From NCBI GenBank assembly GCA_900753325.1, contig CAADYO010000018.1, positions 35,843-99,842 of the forward strand: a DNA stretch of 64,000 nt. The letters run 5' to 3'. Below are positions 9,372 to 18,381 of this stretch, in pieces; position 1 is the first letter of the stretch, and each line of letters begins with the position of its first letter. Source of the stretch: Bacilli bacterium. Lineage in GTDB: Bacteria > Bacillota_I > Bacilli_A > RF39 > UBA660. The position numbers were made by a program, and so were the translations under genes. The notes beneath the pieces were generated by a model, which was not told the DNA's origin, did not search any database, and was given only the letters and a program-made list of their open reading frames with translations.

Positions 9372-10145
9372 ATGAAAAAAAGATATATCGTAATTTTACT
9401 AATAATAATCGTATATTTCACAGTTTTCTTTCTATTATACGGAAAAGATGAAATGAAGAAATCTAAATTAGAAACAACAATTATTGTTAATGATAGTACC
9501 ATTTGGCAACTAAAAAATAAAAACTGGTACAATATAAGAGATGATGCTAGTAAAAAAGATTTAAACTGGGAAAAATTTAATATTGTTATTAATAATAAAG
9601 AAATAGGAAAATATCAAGTAGTTTATGATACAAAATGGTATTTATATGATGACAATAAAAATCCGTATTCATATACTGGTAATTTACTTGCTTATCAAGC
9701 AAACTATAAAATGAAAGTAAAAGACTTTAAAGAAACACCAATTAATGATTACACATATGTTAATCAAGTTTTAGAAGAAAATTCTCTTCCAACAAATGAA
9801 GAATTAACAGTAAGTAATTTAATTACTTTAGATTTTGATGATGATGGGGTTGATGAAAATTTTTATTTCATCAGTAATGCTTTTCCACTTGATGAAACAC
9901 CAGAAAATATTTTTAGTATTGTCTTTATGGAAAAATCTGGAGTGATTTATAAAATGTATAATTCAATAGAAAAAAATAAAGGTTATAATGGCTGTAAACC
10001 ATATATTAATGATATAATAGATGTTAATGATGACGACAAATATGAGATAATTTTGACTTGTGCTAAATATAGTGTTGAAACACCAATAGATATGTTGTAT
10101 ACATTTACTAATAATGATTTTAGAATTATTATTAGTAATCAATAA
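9372..10145 (+). CDS. Hypothetical membrane-anchored protein with Asp-rich calcium-loop-like repeats
   Basis: A 257-residue protein with one N-terminal membrane segment (about 5-22) and an exported remainder. Two Asp-rich segments, LDFDDDGVDENFYF and IDVNDDDKYEIILT, resemble the D-x-D-x-D-G loops of VCBS/FG-GAP-type repeats that bind calcium in extracellular proteins. It begins 9 bp after the SpoIID-C39 gene with GGAGAG in front of ATG, so it is co-transcribed with the secretion genes. A surface or channel-associated accessory role is inferred; I do not recognise a named family. Confidence 0.6.
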   Translation: MKKRYIVILLIIIVYFTVFFLLYGKDEMKKSKLETTIIVNDSTIWQLKNKNWYNIRDDASKKDLNWEKFNIVINNKEIGKYQVVYDTKWYLYDDNKNPYSYTGNLLAYQANYKMKVKDFKETPINDYTYVNQVLEENSLPTNEELTVSNLITLDFDDDGVDENFYFISNAFPLDETPENIFSIVFMEKSGVIYKMYNSIEKNKGYNGCKPYINDIIDVNDDDKYEIILTCAKYSVETPIDMLYTFTNNDFRIIISNQ

Positions 10146-10203
10146 AATATAATGACGTTTTAACAAGTTGATGTTATAATATAGACAGAAAGGGAGTAGT
10201 AAC

Positions 10204-12459
10204 ATGAAATTAAAATTTCGAGCAGACCCACACGATTTATTAATATTTGGTCTTTTTGCCTTATTTCTATTATACATAGTAGCAATTGTAATTGTTAATC
10301 TAGCAACATTTGCAGCAGAAGGAACATTATCAGGATTTAATCCATTTCCAGCTTTTGGACCTAAGTATATTCTAACGACTTTAACACTTTTTATTTTATC
10401 ACTAGGCGCTTTATTTATAAGTGTTAGCTCATACTTTTTTGAAAGAGAAAAAGGTATTGGACTAACAACTGAAAAAAAGGATAAAGGATATTCTCGTTGG
10501 GCTAAAGAGAAAGAAATAAAAGAGGAACTAGAGTGTGTTGAAGTTAAACAAAAAACATCTAAAGCAGCCGGACTTCCCCTAATAGTAAAAGAAAATGAAA
10601 TGTGGGTAGATAATGGTGAATACCATTCGCTAATTATTGGTGCTACTGGTTCTGGTAAAACTGAAGGATTTGTACATCCACAAGTTCATAGTTTAGCTAA
10701 AGCAAGAGAATCAATGATTATTACTGACCCAAAAGGTGAAATTTACGAAAAAAATAGTCTAATGCTTAAAGATTTAGGCTACCAAATAGTTCTTTTAAAC
10801 TTCCGTGACCCTCAAAATGGTAGTGCCTGGAACCCAATGACTTTACCATACAAAATGTGGAAGAGTGGAAATCATGATAAAGCTATTGAGCTATTAGATG
10901 ACTTAGCCTTAAATATTCTATATGATGATAGTAATAAAAATGCTGATCCATTTTGGGAAAAAACATCAGCAGATTACTTTTCAGGAATTTCATTAGGTTT
11001 ATTTGAAGATGCCAAAGAAGATGAAATTAATATCAACAGTATTTCATTAGTAACAACCGTTGGTGAAGAAAAATTTGGCGGTTCAACTTATATTCAAGAG
11101 TATTTTAATGCCAAAGATCCAGCCAGTCCCGCCGCTGTCAACGCCTCAAGTACAATATTAGCTCCAAGTGAAACAAAAGGAAGTATTTTATCAGTATTTA
11201 AGCAAAAGGTAAAGTTATTTGCAACACGTGATAATTTAAGTGAAATGTTATCTTATAGTAGTGTTGATCTTGAAAGTATTGGAGAAAAACCTACTGCCGT
11301 ATTTATTGTTATTCAAGATGAAAAGAAAACATATCACTCATTAGTTACAATACTTTTAAAGCAAATTTATGAAACATTAATTTCAACAGCTCAAAAACAT
11401 GGTGGAAAACTACCTGTAAGAACAAATTTTATTCTTGATGAGTTTGCCAATATGCCACCATTAAAAGATGTAACAACTATGATTACAGCGGCTCGTTCTA
11501 GACGTATTAGATTTACAATGATCATTCAAAACTTTGCACAGCTAGATTCTGTTTACGGAAAAGAAGACGCTGAAACAATTCGTGGTAACTGTGGAAATAT
11601 TGCCTATTTAATAACAACAGAATTAAAGGCCTTAGAAGAAATATCTAAGATGTGTGGCGAAGTAAAATCTAAAAAAGACGAAAAAACAGCTTCCACTCCG
11701 TTAGTAACAGTATCAGACTTACAACGAATGAAAATGTTTGAAGTTATAATTCTTCGTCTACGTAAACAACCATTTAAAACAAAGCTAACACCAAACTTCA
11801 AAATTGATTGGGGTAAAAAATATCCAATCGCCAAATACCCAACTCGTGACAAACGAGAAGTACATACTTTTGATATAAAGGAATTTGTTAAGAATCAAAA
11901 GAAAAAGAAACTTTTAGAGATGATGAATTCTGCAGAAGCAAGTGCAGCAGGTTCAACAGATAGTTTTAATAAGTTTAAGTCACGTTCAGAGGAAATAGCA
12001 AATGAAAGAGAACAAGGAAAAGGAATAATGACATCAAGAAAACCAGACGCAAGTTTTTCATCTCCATTTTTAGAAAGAAAAACAGAAGAAAAGAAACCTT
12101 CCTTTGAACAGGTTGGCATACCAACTTATATGCCGGACTTTGAAAAAAAAGTTGATAACAAGCCAATTCAAAAGCCAAAAGTTGATGACAGCTTTAATTT
12201 TGACGTAGATGAATTAGTTAAGAAAATAGATGCTAAAATAGCAGAACTTGAAGAAGAAGAAAAGAAAAATAAGGAACAAGAGTTAACTACTCCAAAACTT
12301 AAAGAAGAACAAGTTCAACAAGCAACTCCAATTGTTACAAGTCCAGTTGTTAATAGTAATGTAAATGCAAATACAAATACAAATGCAAATATTAATGACT
12401 TAGAGTTATCTGATGATGGTGATGATGATGACTTCTTTGATGACTTTTTCGATAATTAG
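10204..12459 (+). CDS. VirD4/TcpA-type coupling ATPase
   Basis: A 751-residue protein. Two membrane spans lie in the first ~75 residues, followed by Walker A GATGSGKTE (about 146-154), TDPKGE, and Walker B FILDEFANMPP near residue 412, the pattern of TraG/VirD4 type IV coupling proteins. Residues ~570-751 form an acidic, Lys/Glu-rich tail ending in an Asp-rich stretch. Coupling proteins recruit substrate to the T4SS. A TATAAT at 10175-10180 sits in the 58-bp gap upstream. With no relaxase in sight the substrate may be protein or a relaxase encoded elsewhere. Confidence 0.92.
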   Translation: MKLKFRADPHDLLIFGLFALFLLYIVAIVIVNLATFAAEGTLSGFNPFPAFGPKYILTTLTLFILSLGALFISVSSYFFEREKGIGLTTEKKDKGYSRWAKEKEIKEELECVEVKQKTSKAAGLPLIVKENEMWVDNGEYHSLIIGATGSGKTEGFVHPQVHSLAKARESMIITDPKGEIYEKNSLMLKDLGYQIVLLNFRDPQNGSAWNPMTLPYKMWKSGNHDKAIELLDDLALNILYDDSNKNADPFWEKTSADYFSGISLGLFEDAKEDEININSISLVTTVGEEKFGGSTYIQEYFNAKDPASPAAVNASSTILAPSETKGSILSVFKQKVKLFATRDNLSEMLSYSSVDLESIGEKPTAVFIVIQDEKKTYHSLVTILLKQIYETLISTAQKHGGKLPVRTNFILDEFANMPPLKDVTTMITAARSRRIRFTMIIQNFAQLDSVYGKEDAETIRGNCGNIAYLITTELKALEEISKMCGEVKSKKDEKTASTPLVTVSDLQRMKMFEVIILRLRKQPFKTKLTPNFKIDWGKKYPIAKYPTRDKREVHTFDIKEFVKNQKKKKLLEMMNSAEASAAGSTDSFNKFKSRSEEIANEREQGKGIMTSRKPDASFSSPFLERKTEEKKPSFEQVGIPTYMPDFEKKVDNKPIQKPKVDDSFNFDVDELVKKIDAKIAELEEEEKKNKEQELTTPKLKEEQVQQATPIVTSPVVNSNVNANTNTNANINDLELSDDGDDDDFFDDFFDN

Positions 12460-12482
12460 TATAATGAAAAGGAGCTTATAAT

Positions 12483-13742
12483 ATGAGTATTAAGTTTAAT
12501 TTAGGAGATAAAAAAGGGAAAGTAAATGATATTAAGGCTGATGAACTAGATGAAGAAGAAATCACTGAAGATGATGTAGAATCAGAAGAAGCAGAAGAAG
12601 ATGAAGATGACTCAAAGAACAAAAAAAGCAATTCAACTGACGACTTTAAAAAGTTTATTATAAAATTAGTCGTAATTATAGTAGGCGGTATAGTTTTATT
12701 GTTTATAGTTTTATCAATTGCCTCACTTTTCACAAAAAATAATGTTAGCTATGAAAAGTTAGAGCAGATAATGGTAAATGCTGCAGAATCTTACTTTAAA
12801 GATTATCCAGAGAGCTTGCCTAAAAAAGAAAATCAAATTGTAGAAGTAGAAACGCCAACTTTAGTTCAATCTGGAAAGATGAAAGATTTATCTGAATATA
12901 CTAAAAAAGGTGTTAGTTGTACCGGTAAAGTTAGTGTAGCTAAATCAGGAACTGATTATGTTTATACACCATCACTAGATTGTGGTGATAGTTACTCAAC
13001 AAAAACATTATCAAGTGCTATTTCTTTAAACAATAAGATAGTTACTACTGGCTATGGTTTATATGAATTAAATGGTGACTTAGTCTTTCGTGGTGAAAAA
13101 GTAAATAATTATGTTTCTTTAGGAGAAAACATTTGGAGAGTAGTTAAACTTGATGGCAATAAAAACGTTTATTTAATAAAAGATGAATATGCTGGATATA
13201 CTTCATCATGGGATGATAGATATAATAGTGAATATAAATACAATATTGGTATTAATAATTATTCTTCAAGTCGTGTCAAAGAGTATCTCGATACTGTATA
13301 TAATAAAAAAGATAAATATCAAACTATATTTACAGAAACAGATAAAACAAAATTATTAAAATATGATGTATGTACAGGAAAACGAGATAAGGCAAGTAAG
13401 ATAAACGATAATTCGATTGAATGTCAAACTACTGAAAAAGATCAAGTAATGGGTCTATTAACAGTATCAGATTATATTAATGCTAGTATTGACCCAAATT
13501 GTCAAAGTGCTACAAGTGAGGCTTGCCAAAATTACAATTATTTGGCAACAAAATACAAATGGTGGACAGCAACAGCATTACCAAACAGTTCATCAGAAGC
13601 GTATTTAATATCAACTGATGGAACTATAAAAGCCACAAGATGCAGCGAATATAACTACGTTAGACCAGTTATAAAATTAAGCAGCCGCACTATGATTTCA
13701 TCAGGAACTGGAACGGAAGACGACCCATATATAATTAAATAA
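12483..13742 (+). CDS. Membrane-anchored protein with a DUF6273-like C-terminal domain
   Basis: A 419-residue protein: acidic cytoplasmic N terminus (about 1-55, rich in Glu/Asp), one membrane span at ~62-82, then an exported portion. The last ~190 residues contain IWRVVKLDG, KYKWWTATALP and YVRPVIKLSS, the landmarks of DUF6273-like domains common on surface proteins of gut Bacillota. It follows the coupling ATPase by 23 bp and ends the cluster before a terminator, so it is probably a surface or pilus-associated component of the same machine. Function unknown; domain call is from pattern recognition. Confidence 0.65.
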   Translation: MSIKFNLGDKKGKVNDIKADELDEEEITEDDVESEEAEEDEDDSKNKKSNSTDDFKKFIIKLVVIIVGGIVLLFIVLSIASLFTKNNVSYEKLEQIMVNAAESYFKDYPESLPKKENQIVEVETPTLVQSGKMKDLSEYTKKGVSCTGKVSVAKSGTDYVYTPSLDCGDSYSTKTLSSAISLNNKIVTTGYGLYELNGDLVFRGEKVNNYVSLGENIWRVVKLDGNKNVYLIKDEYAGYTSSWDDRYNSEYKYNIGINNYSSSRVKEYLDTVYNKKDKYQTIFTETDKTKLLKYDVCTGKRDKASKINDNSIECQTTEKDQVMGLLTVSDYINASIDPNCQSATSEACQNYNYLATKYKWWTATALPNSSSEAYLISTDGTIKATRCSEYNYVRPVIKLSSRTMISSGTGTEDDPYIIK

Positions 13743-13749
13743 TAAATAG

Positions 13750-13780
13750 GAATCTATAATTGTTGTAGATTCTTTTTTTT
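13750..13780 (+). terminator. Intrinsic terminator closing the secretion cluster
   Basis: GAATCTA / TAGATTC stem followed by eight T. It lies directly after the DUF6273-like gene and separates the secretion cluster from the rhodanese gene. Confidence 0.8.
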
Positions 13781-13805
13781 CATCTAATATTATAGAGGTG
13801 AAGAA

Positions 13806-14105
13806 ATGACAATTGATATTAAAGACTTTTTAGAAATACTAAAAACGAAACATATAAACATAATTGATATTAGAAGTAAGTACATATATGATCTTAGTCA
13901 TATTGATAAATCTCTTAATATACCATATGATTATTTAGTATTAAGTCCTTCAAAATATCTTAATAAAAATGATACTTACTATTTATATTGTCAAGCTGGG
14001 TATACCAGTAAAAGTATCTCTAAAAAACTAAATTCACTTGGCTATAAAACAATAAGTGTAAATGGTGGTTACAACAGTTATAAAATTAACAGTAAAAGGT
14101 ATTAG
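13806..14105 (+). CDS. Rhodanese-domain protein (single domain)
   Basis: A 99-residue protein that is one rhodanese fold: NIIDIRSKYIYDLSHIDKSLNIP is the CH2A-like region and YLYCQAGYTSKS holds the active-site Cys (residue ~62) in its loop. Such small proteins move sulfur as a persulfide or act as thiol carriers. The start has GAGGTGAAGAA upstream. The final codons and stop fall inside a 20-bp inverted repeat. The partner is not evident from the neighbours. Confidence 0.85.
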   Translation: MTIDIKDFLEILKTKHINIIDIRSKYIYDLSHIDKSLNIPYDYLVLSPSKYLNKNDTYYLYCQAGYTSKSISKKLNSLGYKTISVNGGYNSYKINSKRY

Positions 14106-14138
14106 TAAATCTAATATCTTTTACTGTTAAGAAAACTT
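14094..14138 (+). repeat. 20-bp inverted repeat at the rhodanese stop codon
   Basis: TTAACAGTAAAAGGTATTAG at 14094-14113 pairs with CTAATATCTTTTACTGTTAA at 14119-14138 through one G-T pair, leaving a 5-base loop. The 5' arm contains the last codons and the stop of the rhodanese gene. No long T-run follows, so it is a poor classical terminator but could protect the 3' end of the mRNA. Confidence 0.8.
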
Positions 14139-14203
14139 ATCTTTACTGATTATCTTGAGCACTCATCAATTTTGTATTATAATAAAGTAGGAAGGTGAGT
14201 AAC

Positions 14204-14782
14204 TTGGATATAATAAATACATTTATTGATTACAGTACTGAAGTTATATCACACAATGGTATTTTCTTTGCAATGTTTTTAATAATAATTGAATCATTTA
14301 TTCCAGTCTTACCATTGAGTGTATTTGTTGCTTTAAATACTCATACATTTGGCTTATTACCAGGAATATTAATGTCTTGGATATCAACATGTATCGGTTG
14401 CTACATATCGTATTTGTTTTTTTACTATATTTCCAATAACATTATTTATAAATATTTAAGTAAAAAAACCAAAAAGAAAATAGATAAAGCAATTGATAAA
14501 TTTCAAAATATTTCTTTAGCTAATTTGACAGTTATTATAACACTACCATTTACTCCTGCCTTTCTCATAAATATTTTAGCTGGTGTATCGGGCATGTCCA
14601 GAAAAAAATTCATAATAGCCTTGTTAATTGGTAAAATATTTATGATTTCATTTTGGGGTTACATTGGTAAAAGTTTTGTTGAGAGTATGACTGATATACA
14701 TACAATAATTGTAATGTCAATAATGATAGTAATAGCTTATACACTATCAAAAATAATTGGTAAAAATGCTAATATAGAATAG
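14204..14782 (+). CDS. DedA-family membrane protein
   Basis: About 192 residues, four to five membrane helices, with the DedA/VTT hallmarks IESFIPVLPLSVFVALNTHTFG near the N terminus and a central FTPAFLINILAGVSGMSRKKF motif. DedA proteins are implicated in lipid flipping (undecaprenyl phosphate, phosphatidylethanolamine) and membrane homeostasis. I prefer TTG at 14204, because AAGGTGAG lies six bases before it; GTG at 14195 in the same frame is too close to the ribosome-binding site. It is followed 10 bp later by rmuC. Confidence 0.85.
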   Translation: MDIINTFIDYSTEVISHNGIFFAMFLIIIESFIPVLPLSVFVALNTHTFGLLPGILMSWISTCIGCYISYLFFYYISNNIIYKYLSKKTKKKIDKAIDKFQNISLANLTVIITLPFTPAFLINILAGVSGMSRKKFIIALLIGKIFMISFWGYIGKSFVESMTDIHTIIVMSIMIVIAYTLSKIIGKNANIE

Positions 14783-14792
14783 GAGAAGTAAT

Positions 14793-15893
14793 ATGGAATA
14801 TGTGATTTTAATACTTTTAATAATAAATCTAATTATTGGAGTAATATCACTTTCAAAAAATATTAATGAAAGTAATATTACAGAACGTTTAGGAAAATTG
14901 GAATTAAGCATGACAAAAGAACTTGGTGAATTTAAATCTGATTTAAATCGTAACTTTAACAAAGATTTTACATCATTAAATGAGCAGCTAGAAAAAAGAT
15001 TGATTGCTATTAACGAGCGTGTAAATGAACGCCTTGATCAAAATTTTGAAAAAACAAATAAAACATTTATGAACGTAATTGAAAGACTTTCTAAAATAGA
15101 TGAAGCTCAAAAGAAAATAGAAAATTTATCAACAGACATTGTAAGTCTTCAAAGCATTTTAACAGATAAAAAAACAAGAGGTATATTCGGAGAGGTAAAC
15201 TTAAAACATATTTTAACTAGCGTTTTTGGGGAGAAAAATGATAATATCTTCCGCCTTCAATATACATTAAGTACCGGTGTCATTGCAGATTCTGTTATCT
15301 TCGCCCCAGAGCCTTTAGGTACTATTGCCATTGATTCAAAATTTCCACTAGAACATTATCAGTTAATGGTAGATAAAAAAACACCTCAAGAAATGCGTGA
15401 CACCTATGAAAAACAATTCAAGCAAGATATGAAAAAACATATCGATGCTATAAGTAGCAAATATATAATTCCTGGTGAAACAGCAGATCAAGCAATTCTT
15501 TTCTTGCCAGCAGAAGCAATATTTGCCGAAGTAAATGCATATCACCAAGATATTATTGATTATGCTTACAAGAAAAAGGTCTGGATTACAAGTCCTACAA
15601 CCTTAATTTCAACTCTAACAGTAGTTGAAATGATTATAAAAAATATTGAAAGAGACAAATATACATCTATTATCCATGAAGAGTTAAATAAATTAGGTCT
15701 TGAATTTGCCCGCTACAAAGAACGTTGGGATAAATTAGCAAGAAGTATTCAAACAGTTAATAAAGACGTTGAAAATATTTCAATAACTAGCGATAAAATA
15801 ACTAAAAAATTTGAAACAATTAATAGAGTAGATATGGCAAAATTAGAATATAAAGATGAACAGGAGTTAAACTATAATATAGAGGAGGTTTAA
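14793..15893 (+). CDS. rmuC: RmuC-family DNA recombination protein
   Basis: A 366-residue protein: N-terminal membrane segment (residues 1-18), a coiled coil of about 100 residues, then the RmuC domain (RGIFGEVNLKHIL, VIFAPEPLGTIAIDSKFPLE, FLPAEAIFAEV), which has a predicted nuclease fold. RmuC limits inverted-repeat rearrangements in E. coli. The start has GGAGAAG upstream, and it forms a short operon with the preceding DedA gene and the gene that begins one base after its stop. Confidence 0.9.
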   Translation: MEYVILILLIINLIIGVISLSKNINESNITERLGKLELSMTKELGEFKSDLNRNFNKDFTSLNEQLEKRLIAINERVNERLDQNFEKTNKTFMNVIERLSKIDEAQKKIENLSTDIVSLQSILTDKKTRGIFGEVNLKHILTSVFGEKNDNIFRLQYTLSTGVIADSVIFAPEPLGTIAIDSKFPLEHYQLMVDKKTPQEMRDTYEKQFKQDMKKHIDAISSKYIIPGETADQAILFLPAEAIFAEVNAYHQDIIDYAYKKKVWITSPTTLISTLTVVEMIIKNIERDKYTSIIHEELNKLGLEFARYKERWDKLARSIQTVNKDVENISITSDKITKKFETINRVDMAKLEYKDEQELNYNIEEV

Positions 15894-15894
15894 T

Positions 15895-17109
15895 ATGAAT
15901 AATAATCAAAATAATGATTTTAATTCAGTATACAATAATACTAATACATCCTCAAATAATACAAACATTTCAAATAATAATCAGTATAATACTGAAAACT
16001 TTCAAAGTAATAATCAACAGTATAGTAATATAAATAATACTACTAATAATTTCGATACTATAATTGATTCTAATTCGCAAGTGTTTAATAACGCTATAAA
16101 TATATCACCAATAAATCAATCAAATAATGAGCCAACGTCTTCTTATAAAAATAATCATAATAATAAATCAAGTAATATTTCATTAAATCCTAATATTACA
16201 GATTTTCATAGAAGAAATTTACTAATGGCTTTTGTAGGATTCAAATATGAAAAGTTTTGTAAAGAAAAGTTTAATGTATGTGCTCTAATATTTGCCGAAT
16301 ATTATTTATTTTATAGACGCATGACTACGTTGGCCCTAATGTTTTTATTAATTCGTAGTGCTTGTTTTATTTTATCAAAACCATTATATTCAATTATTAT
16401 TAACATAATTCTAGCATTTAGTTTTAATAAGCTATACTTATATCATGCTAAAAGAAAAATACTAAGCCTTGAAAAACGTAATAAAAATGCAACCTATGAA
16501 GCATTAAGAAATTTGACTTTGTCAGCTGGTGGAACTAAGCCATCAAGTGCTGTCTTTGCTCTTTCTGCAAACGTTATTATATCTATAATTACAATAGTTG
16601 TTATGAGTATTTCTGGAGGAACACTCAATGGTAAATTACCAAATATAAATATTTTAGTATTACTTGGAAAAAATCCTGAATTTAAAGGCGAATTACCTTA
16701 CGAAGAAAATATTAATATAAATAATTATTATGAAATACAAATGCCAAGTGAAATTTCTAGCTCTGCTACTACTGATAATAATATAATAGGTGGAATTAAA
16801 ACAAATCCAAATGATAATTATAGTAATTGTCATTATAAATTTAATGCCCTAAAAGGATATAATGACCCTAAAAATTTAGCCAATCAAATGGCAAAGTATT
16901 ATAATTCCCCAAATAAGCCAGAAGAACTACAAATAAATAGTATTACTTGGTATCATATAACTTATGAAAATACCGGAACTGTTAATGCATATTTAACTTC
17001 TAGAAATAAAAGAGTTTATATTTATGAATTTAGAGAAGAGCAAAATGCTAATTCAACATCCTGTGAAGAATACAACAATAGTATTATTAATTCTATATAT
17101 TATAAGTAA
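15895..17109 (+). CDS. Asn-rich membrane protein with DUF2628-like region
   Basis: A 404-residue protein. Residues 1-100 are almost entirely Asn, Gln, Ser, Thr and Tyr (low complexity). Residues ~105-240 contain FVGFKYEKFCKEKFNVCAL and AEYYLFYRRM with two to three membrane spans, matching the pattern of DUF2628 proteins. A further span near 220-240 leads to an exported C-terminal domain of about 160 residues with a conserved-looking ITWYHITYENTG. The AGAGGAGG ribosome-binding site overlaps the rmuC end. Function unknown. Confidence 0.6.
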   Translation: MNNNQNNDFNSVYNNTNTSSNNTNISNNNQYNTENFQSNNQQYSNINNTTNNFDTIIDSNSQVFNNAINISPINQSNNEPTSSYKNNHNNKSSNISLNPNITDFHRRNLLMAFVGFKYEKFCKEKFNVCALIFAEYYLFYRRMTTLALMFLLIRSACFILSKPLYSIIINIILAFSFNKLYLYHAKRKILSLEKRNKNATYEALRNLTLSAGGTKPSSAVFALSANVIISIITIVVMSISGGTLNGKLPNINILVLLGKNPEFKGELPYEENININNYYEIQMPSEISSSATTDNNIIGGIKTNPNDNYSNCHYKFNALKGYNDPKNLANQMAKYYNSPNKPEELQINSITWYHITYENTGTVNAYLTSRNKRVYIYEFREEQNANSTSCEEYNNSIINSIYYK

Positions 17110-17137
17110 AAGCACCAATGTGCTTTTTTCTTTTTTT
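17109..17137 (+). terminator. Intrinsic terminator
   Basis: AAAGCAC / GTGCTTT stem with a CAAT loop followed by T6CT7, directly after the Asn-rich gene. Confidence 0.85.
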
Positions 17138-17164
17138 ATAAGGAATTTGTTTTTTAAACTTTTA

Positions 17165-17437
17165 TAACTATGCCCATTGGCAAATAAATGTTTGTATTTT
17201 GTTGTAGTAAGACAAAATTATGAAGGTGTATCATATGTATAAAGCTTATAAGTTTAAACTCTATCCTGTTTGAGTCATAATAAAAATAGTTGAGATATAA
17301 ATATAAATAGTTTGTCAAAACGATTAAAGAATTATAAATAAATTAAGTACGGTAGCGACTATCGGAATTTAACCATATGGAGAATAGAGATTACTCTATT
17401 CTGTGAAATAGGTAATTTTATTGGTGACGACCAAACG
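17165..17437 (+). mobile_element. Relic of an IS200/IS605-family (TnpB) element, interior deleted
   Basis: At 17235 an ATG behind GAAGGTG opens MYKAYKFKLYP, the classic N terminus of IS605 OrfB/TnpB, but a TGA follows 12 codons in. Near 17347-17370 the DNA reads like the end of tnpB (the V/G-T-T-G-I segment) with a frame change. Small hairpins lie at both edges: TGCC-CATT-GGCA at 17171-17182 and TTGGT-GACG-ACCAA at 17421-17434, positioned like left and right end hairpins, and AGAATAGAG/CTCTATTCT near 17381-17402 forms another. Everything between start and end of the gene is gone, so this resembles an internally deleted, MITE-like copy. It accounts for this 330-bp stretch without an intact gene. 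Confidence 0.6.
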
Positions 17438-17442
17438 ACAAA

Positions 17443-17730
17443 ATGAAATTTGTTCTTTGCTCTAAAAAACATTTGTTAATAAGTCCTAAAAAAATTATCA
17501 CTAACATAGATTTTATTATGATGACAAGAATACTAATAATGCTGATAGCTTTCATAATGATGGTATATGGTCTAACTTATATAATTATATACATTAATTT
17601 ATTTACATTTGGTTATACTATAAAAGAATATATAATTTTTATATTAGGTCAAAAAGAATGCTGGCTATATATAATTGGACTATTAATGCAAATAATTTTA
17701 CTTTATACATGGAAAGGAAAAAGAAGATGA
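17443..17730 (+). CDS. Small two-helix membrane protein, unknown
   Basis: Up to 95 residues with two hydrophobic helices (about 27-50 and 64-90) and a basic end. The ATG at 17443 lies nine bases after the right-end hairpin of the IS605 relic and has no clear ribosome-binding site; ATG at 17518 or 17521, just before the first helix, is an alternative start. The insertion may have replaced the original 5' region. It ends with ATGA overlap into the next gene, so translation of the two is coupled. I do not recognise the family. Confidence 0.5.
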   Translation: MKFVLCSKKHLLISPKKIITNIDFIMMTRILIMLIAFIMMVYGLTYIIIYINLFTFGYTIKEYIIFILGQKECWLYIIGLLMQIILLYTWKGKRR

Positions 17731-18371
17731 CTTATATTTATGATATATTATTAAATTTTACAGATGATGAAAACTATTTTGAATTTTATGAGTGGAAAGA
17801 AGATGATTCCTTTGAACATATAAAAAGAATTCCTATAATAAGAATTTCAAAAGAACAAATGCAAGAAATTATGTTTAACAAGATTAAAGTATTGCAAGAT
17901 TTTCTAGAACTAATTAAAGGAAATACTATTTCTTACAAAAATAAAAAAGATATTAAATATGGTTGCCTAGTATGTGATTTAAATAAAGCAATAGCTCTAG
18001 AATTTAATAGTAAAGGACTTATTTTAAGTAAAAGCAGCCTTCTTTTAGATGAAGAAGAAGATGTTATTGATGAAACATCATTGCTTGATGAAGAGAAAAT
18101 TAATTATGAACTTATTGAAAAATATCATTTTGATTATTTTTTAACTAGAGATGAAACATTTAAGAAAAGGTATCTTTTAAAGGAAATAGAATATTTAAAA
18201 AAGCAAAAAAATTATGATAAATTTAACTATCTATATGAAGAGATTTTTCCGAAGGATGATTTATCATTCACGGAACGTTTAACTAAACTAGTAACTGAGA
18301 TTAAGGAAAATTACAATTCTAAATTTAACGATTTATATGAAATAGTTCGTCTAACATATATAAAAAAATAG
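17727..18371 (+). CDS. DUF3603 / UPF0736 family protein (YjbA-like)
   Basis: A 214-residue soluble protein beginning MTYIYDILLNFTDDENYFEF and EWKEDDSFEHIKRIPIIRIS, which I recognise as the UPF0736/DUF3603 pattern of Bacillus YjbA. ATG at 17727 overlaps the upstream stop and has AAAGGA at a good distance; a longer in-frame start would lie inside the upstream gene. In Bacillus subtilis yjbA neighbours trpS, and here trpS lies just downstream on the other strand, which supports the call. Function unknown. Confidence 0.75.
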   Translation: MTYIYDILLNFTDDENYFEFYEWKEDDSFEHIKRIPIIRISKEQMQEIMFNKIKVLQDFLELIKGNTISYKNKKDIKYGCLVCDLNKAIALEFNSKGLILSKSSLLLDEEEDVIDETSLLDEEKINYELIEKYHFDYFLTRDETFKKRYLLKEIEYLKKQKNYDKFNYLYEEIFPKDDLSFTERLTKLVTEIKENYNSKFNDLYEIVRLTYIKK

Positions 18372-18381
18372 ATTACTTTTA

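Noticed and set aside
12476..12733. Minus-strand Ser-rich ORF opposite the acidic N terminus of the DUF6273-like gene
   Set aside because: Antisense of a Glu/Asp-codon repeat yields poly-Ser; no ribosome-binding site and a well-supported gene lies on the other strand.
1..13742. Whole first region as a standard integrative conjugative element
   Set aside because: No relaxase, integrase, replication gene, att repeat or cargo seen; kept as a finding with the alternative stated.
15895..16200. Asn-rich repeat-like stretch as a tandem repeat or CRISPR-like array
   Set aside because: It is coding low complexity (AAT/AAC codons) with no fixed repeat unit; no CRISPR array was seen anywhere in the window.
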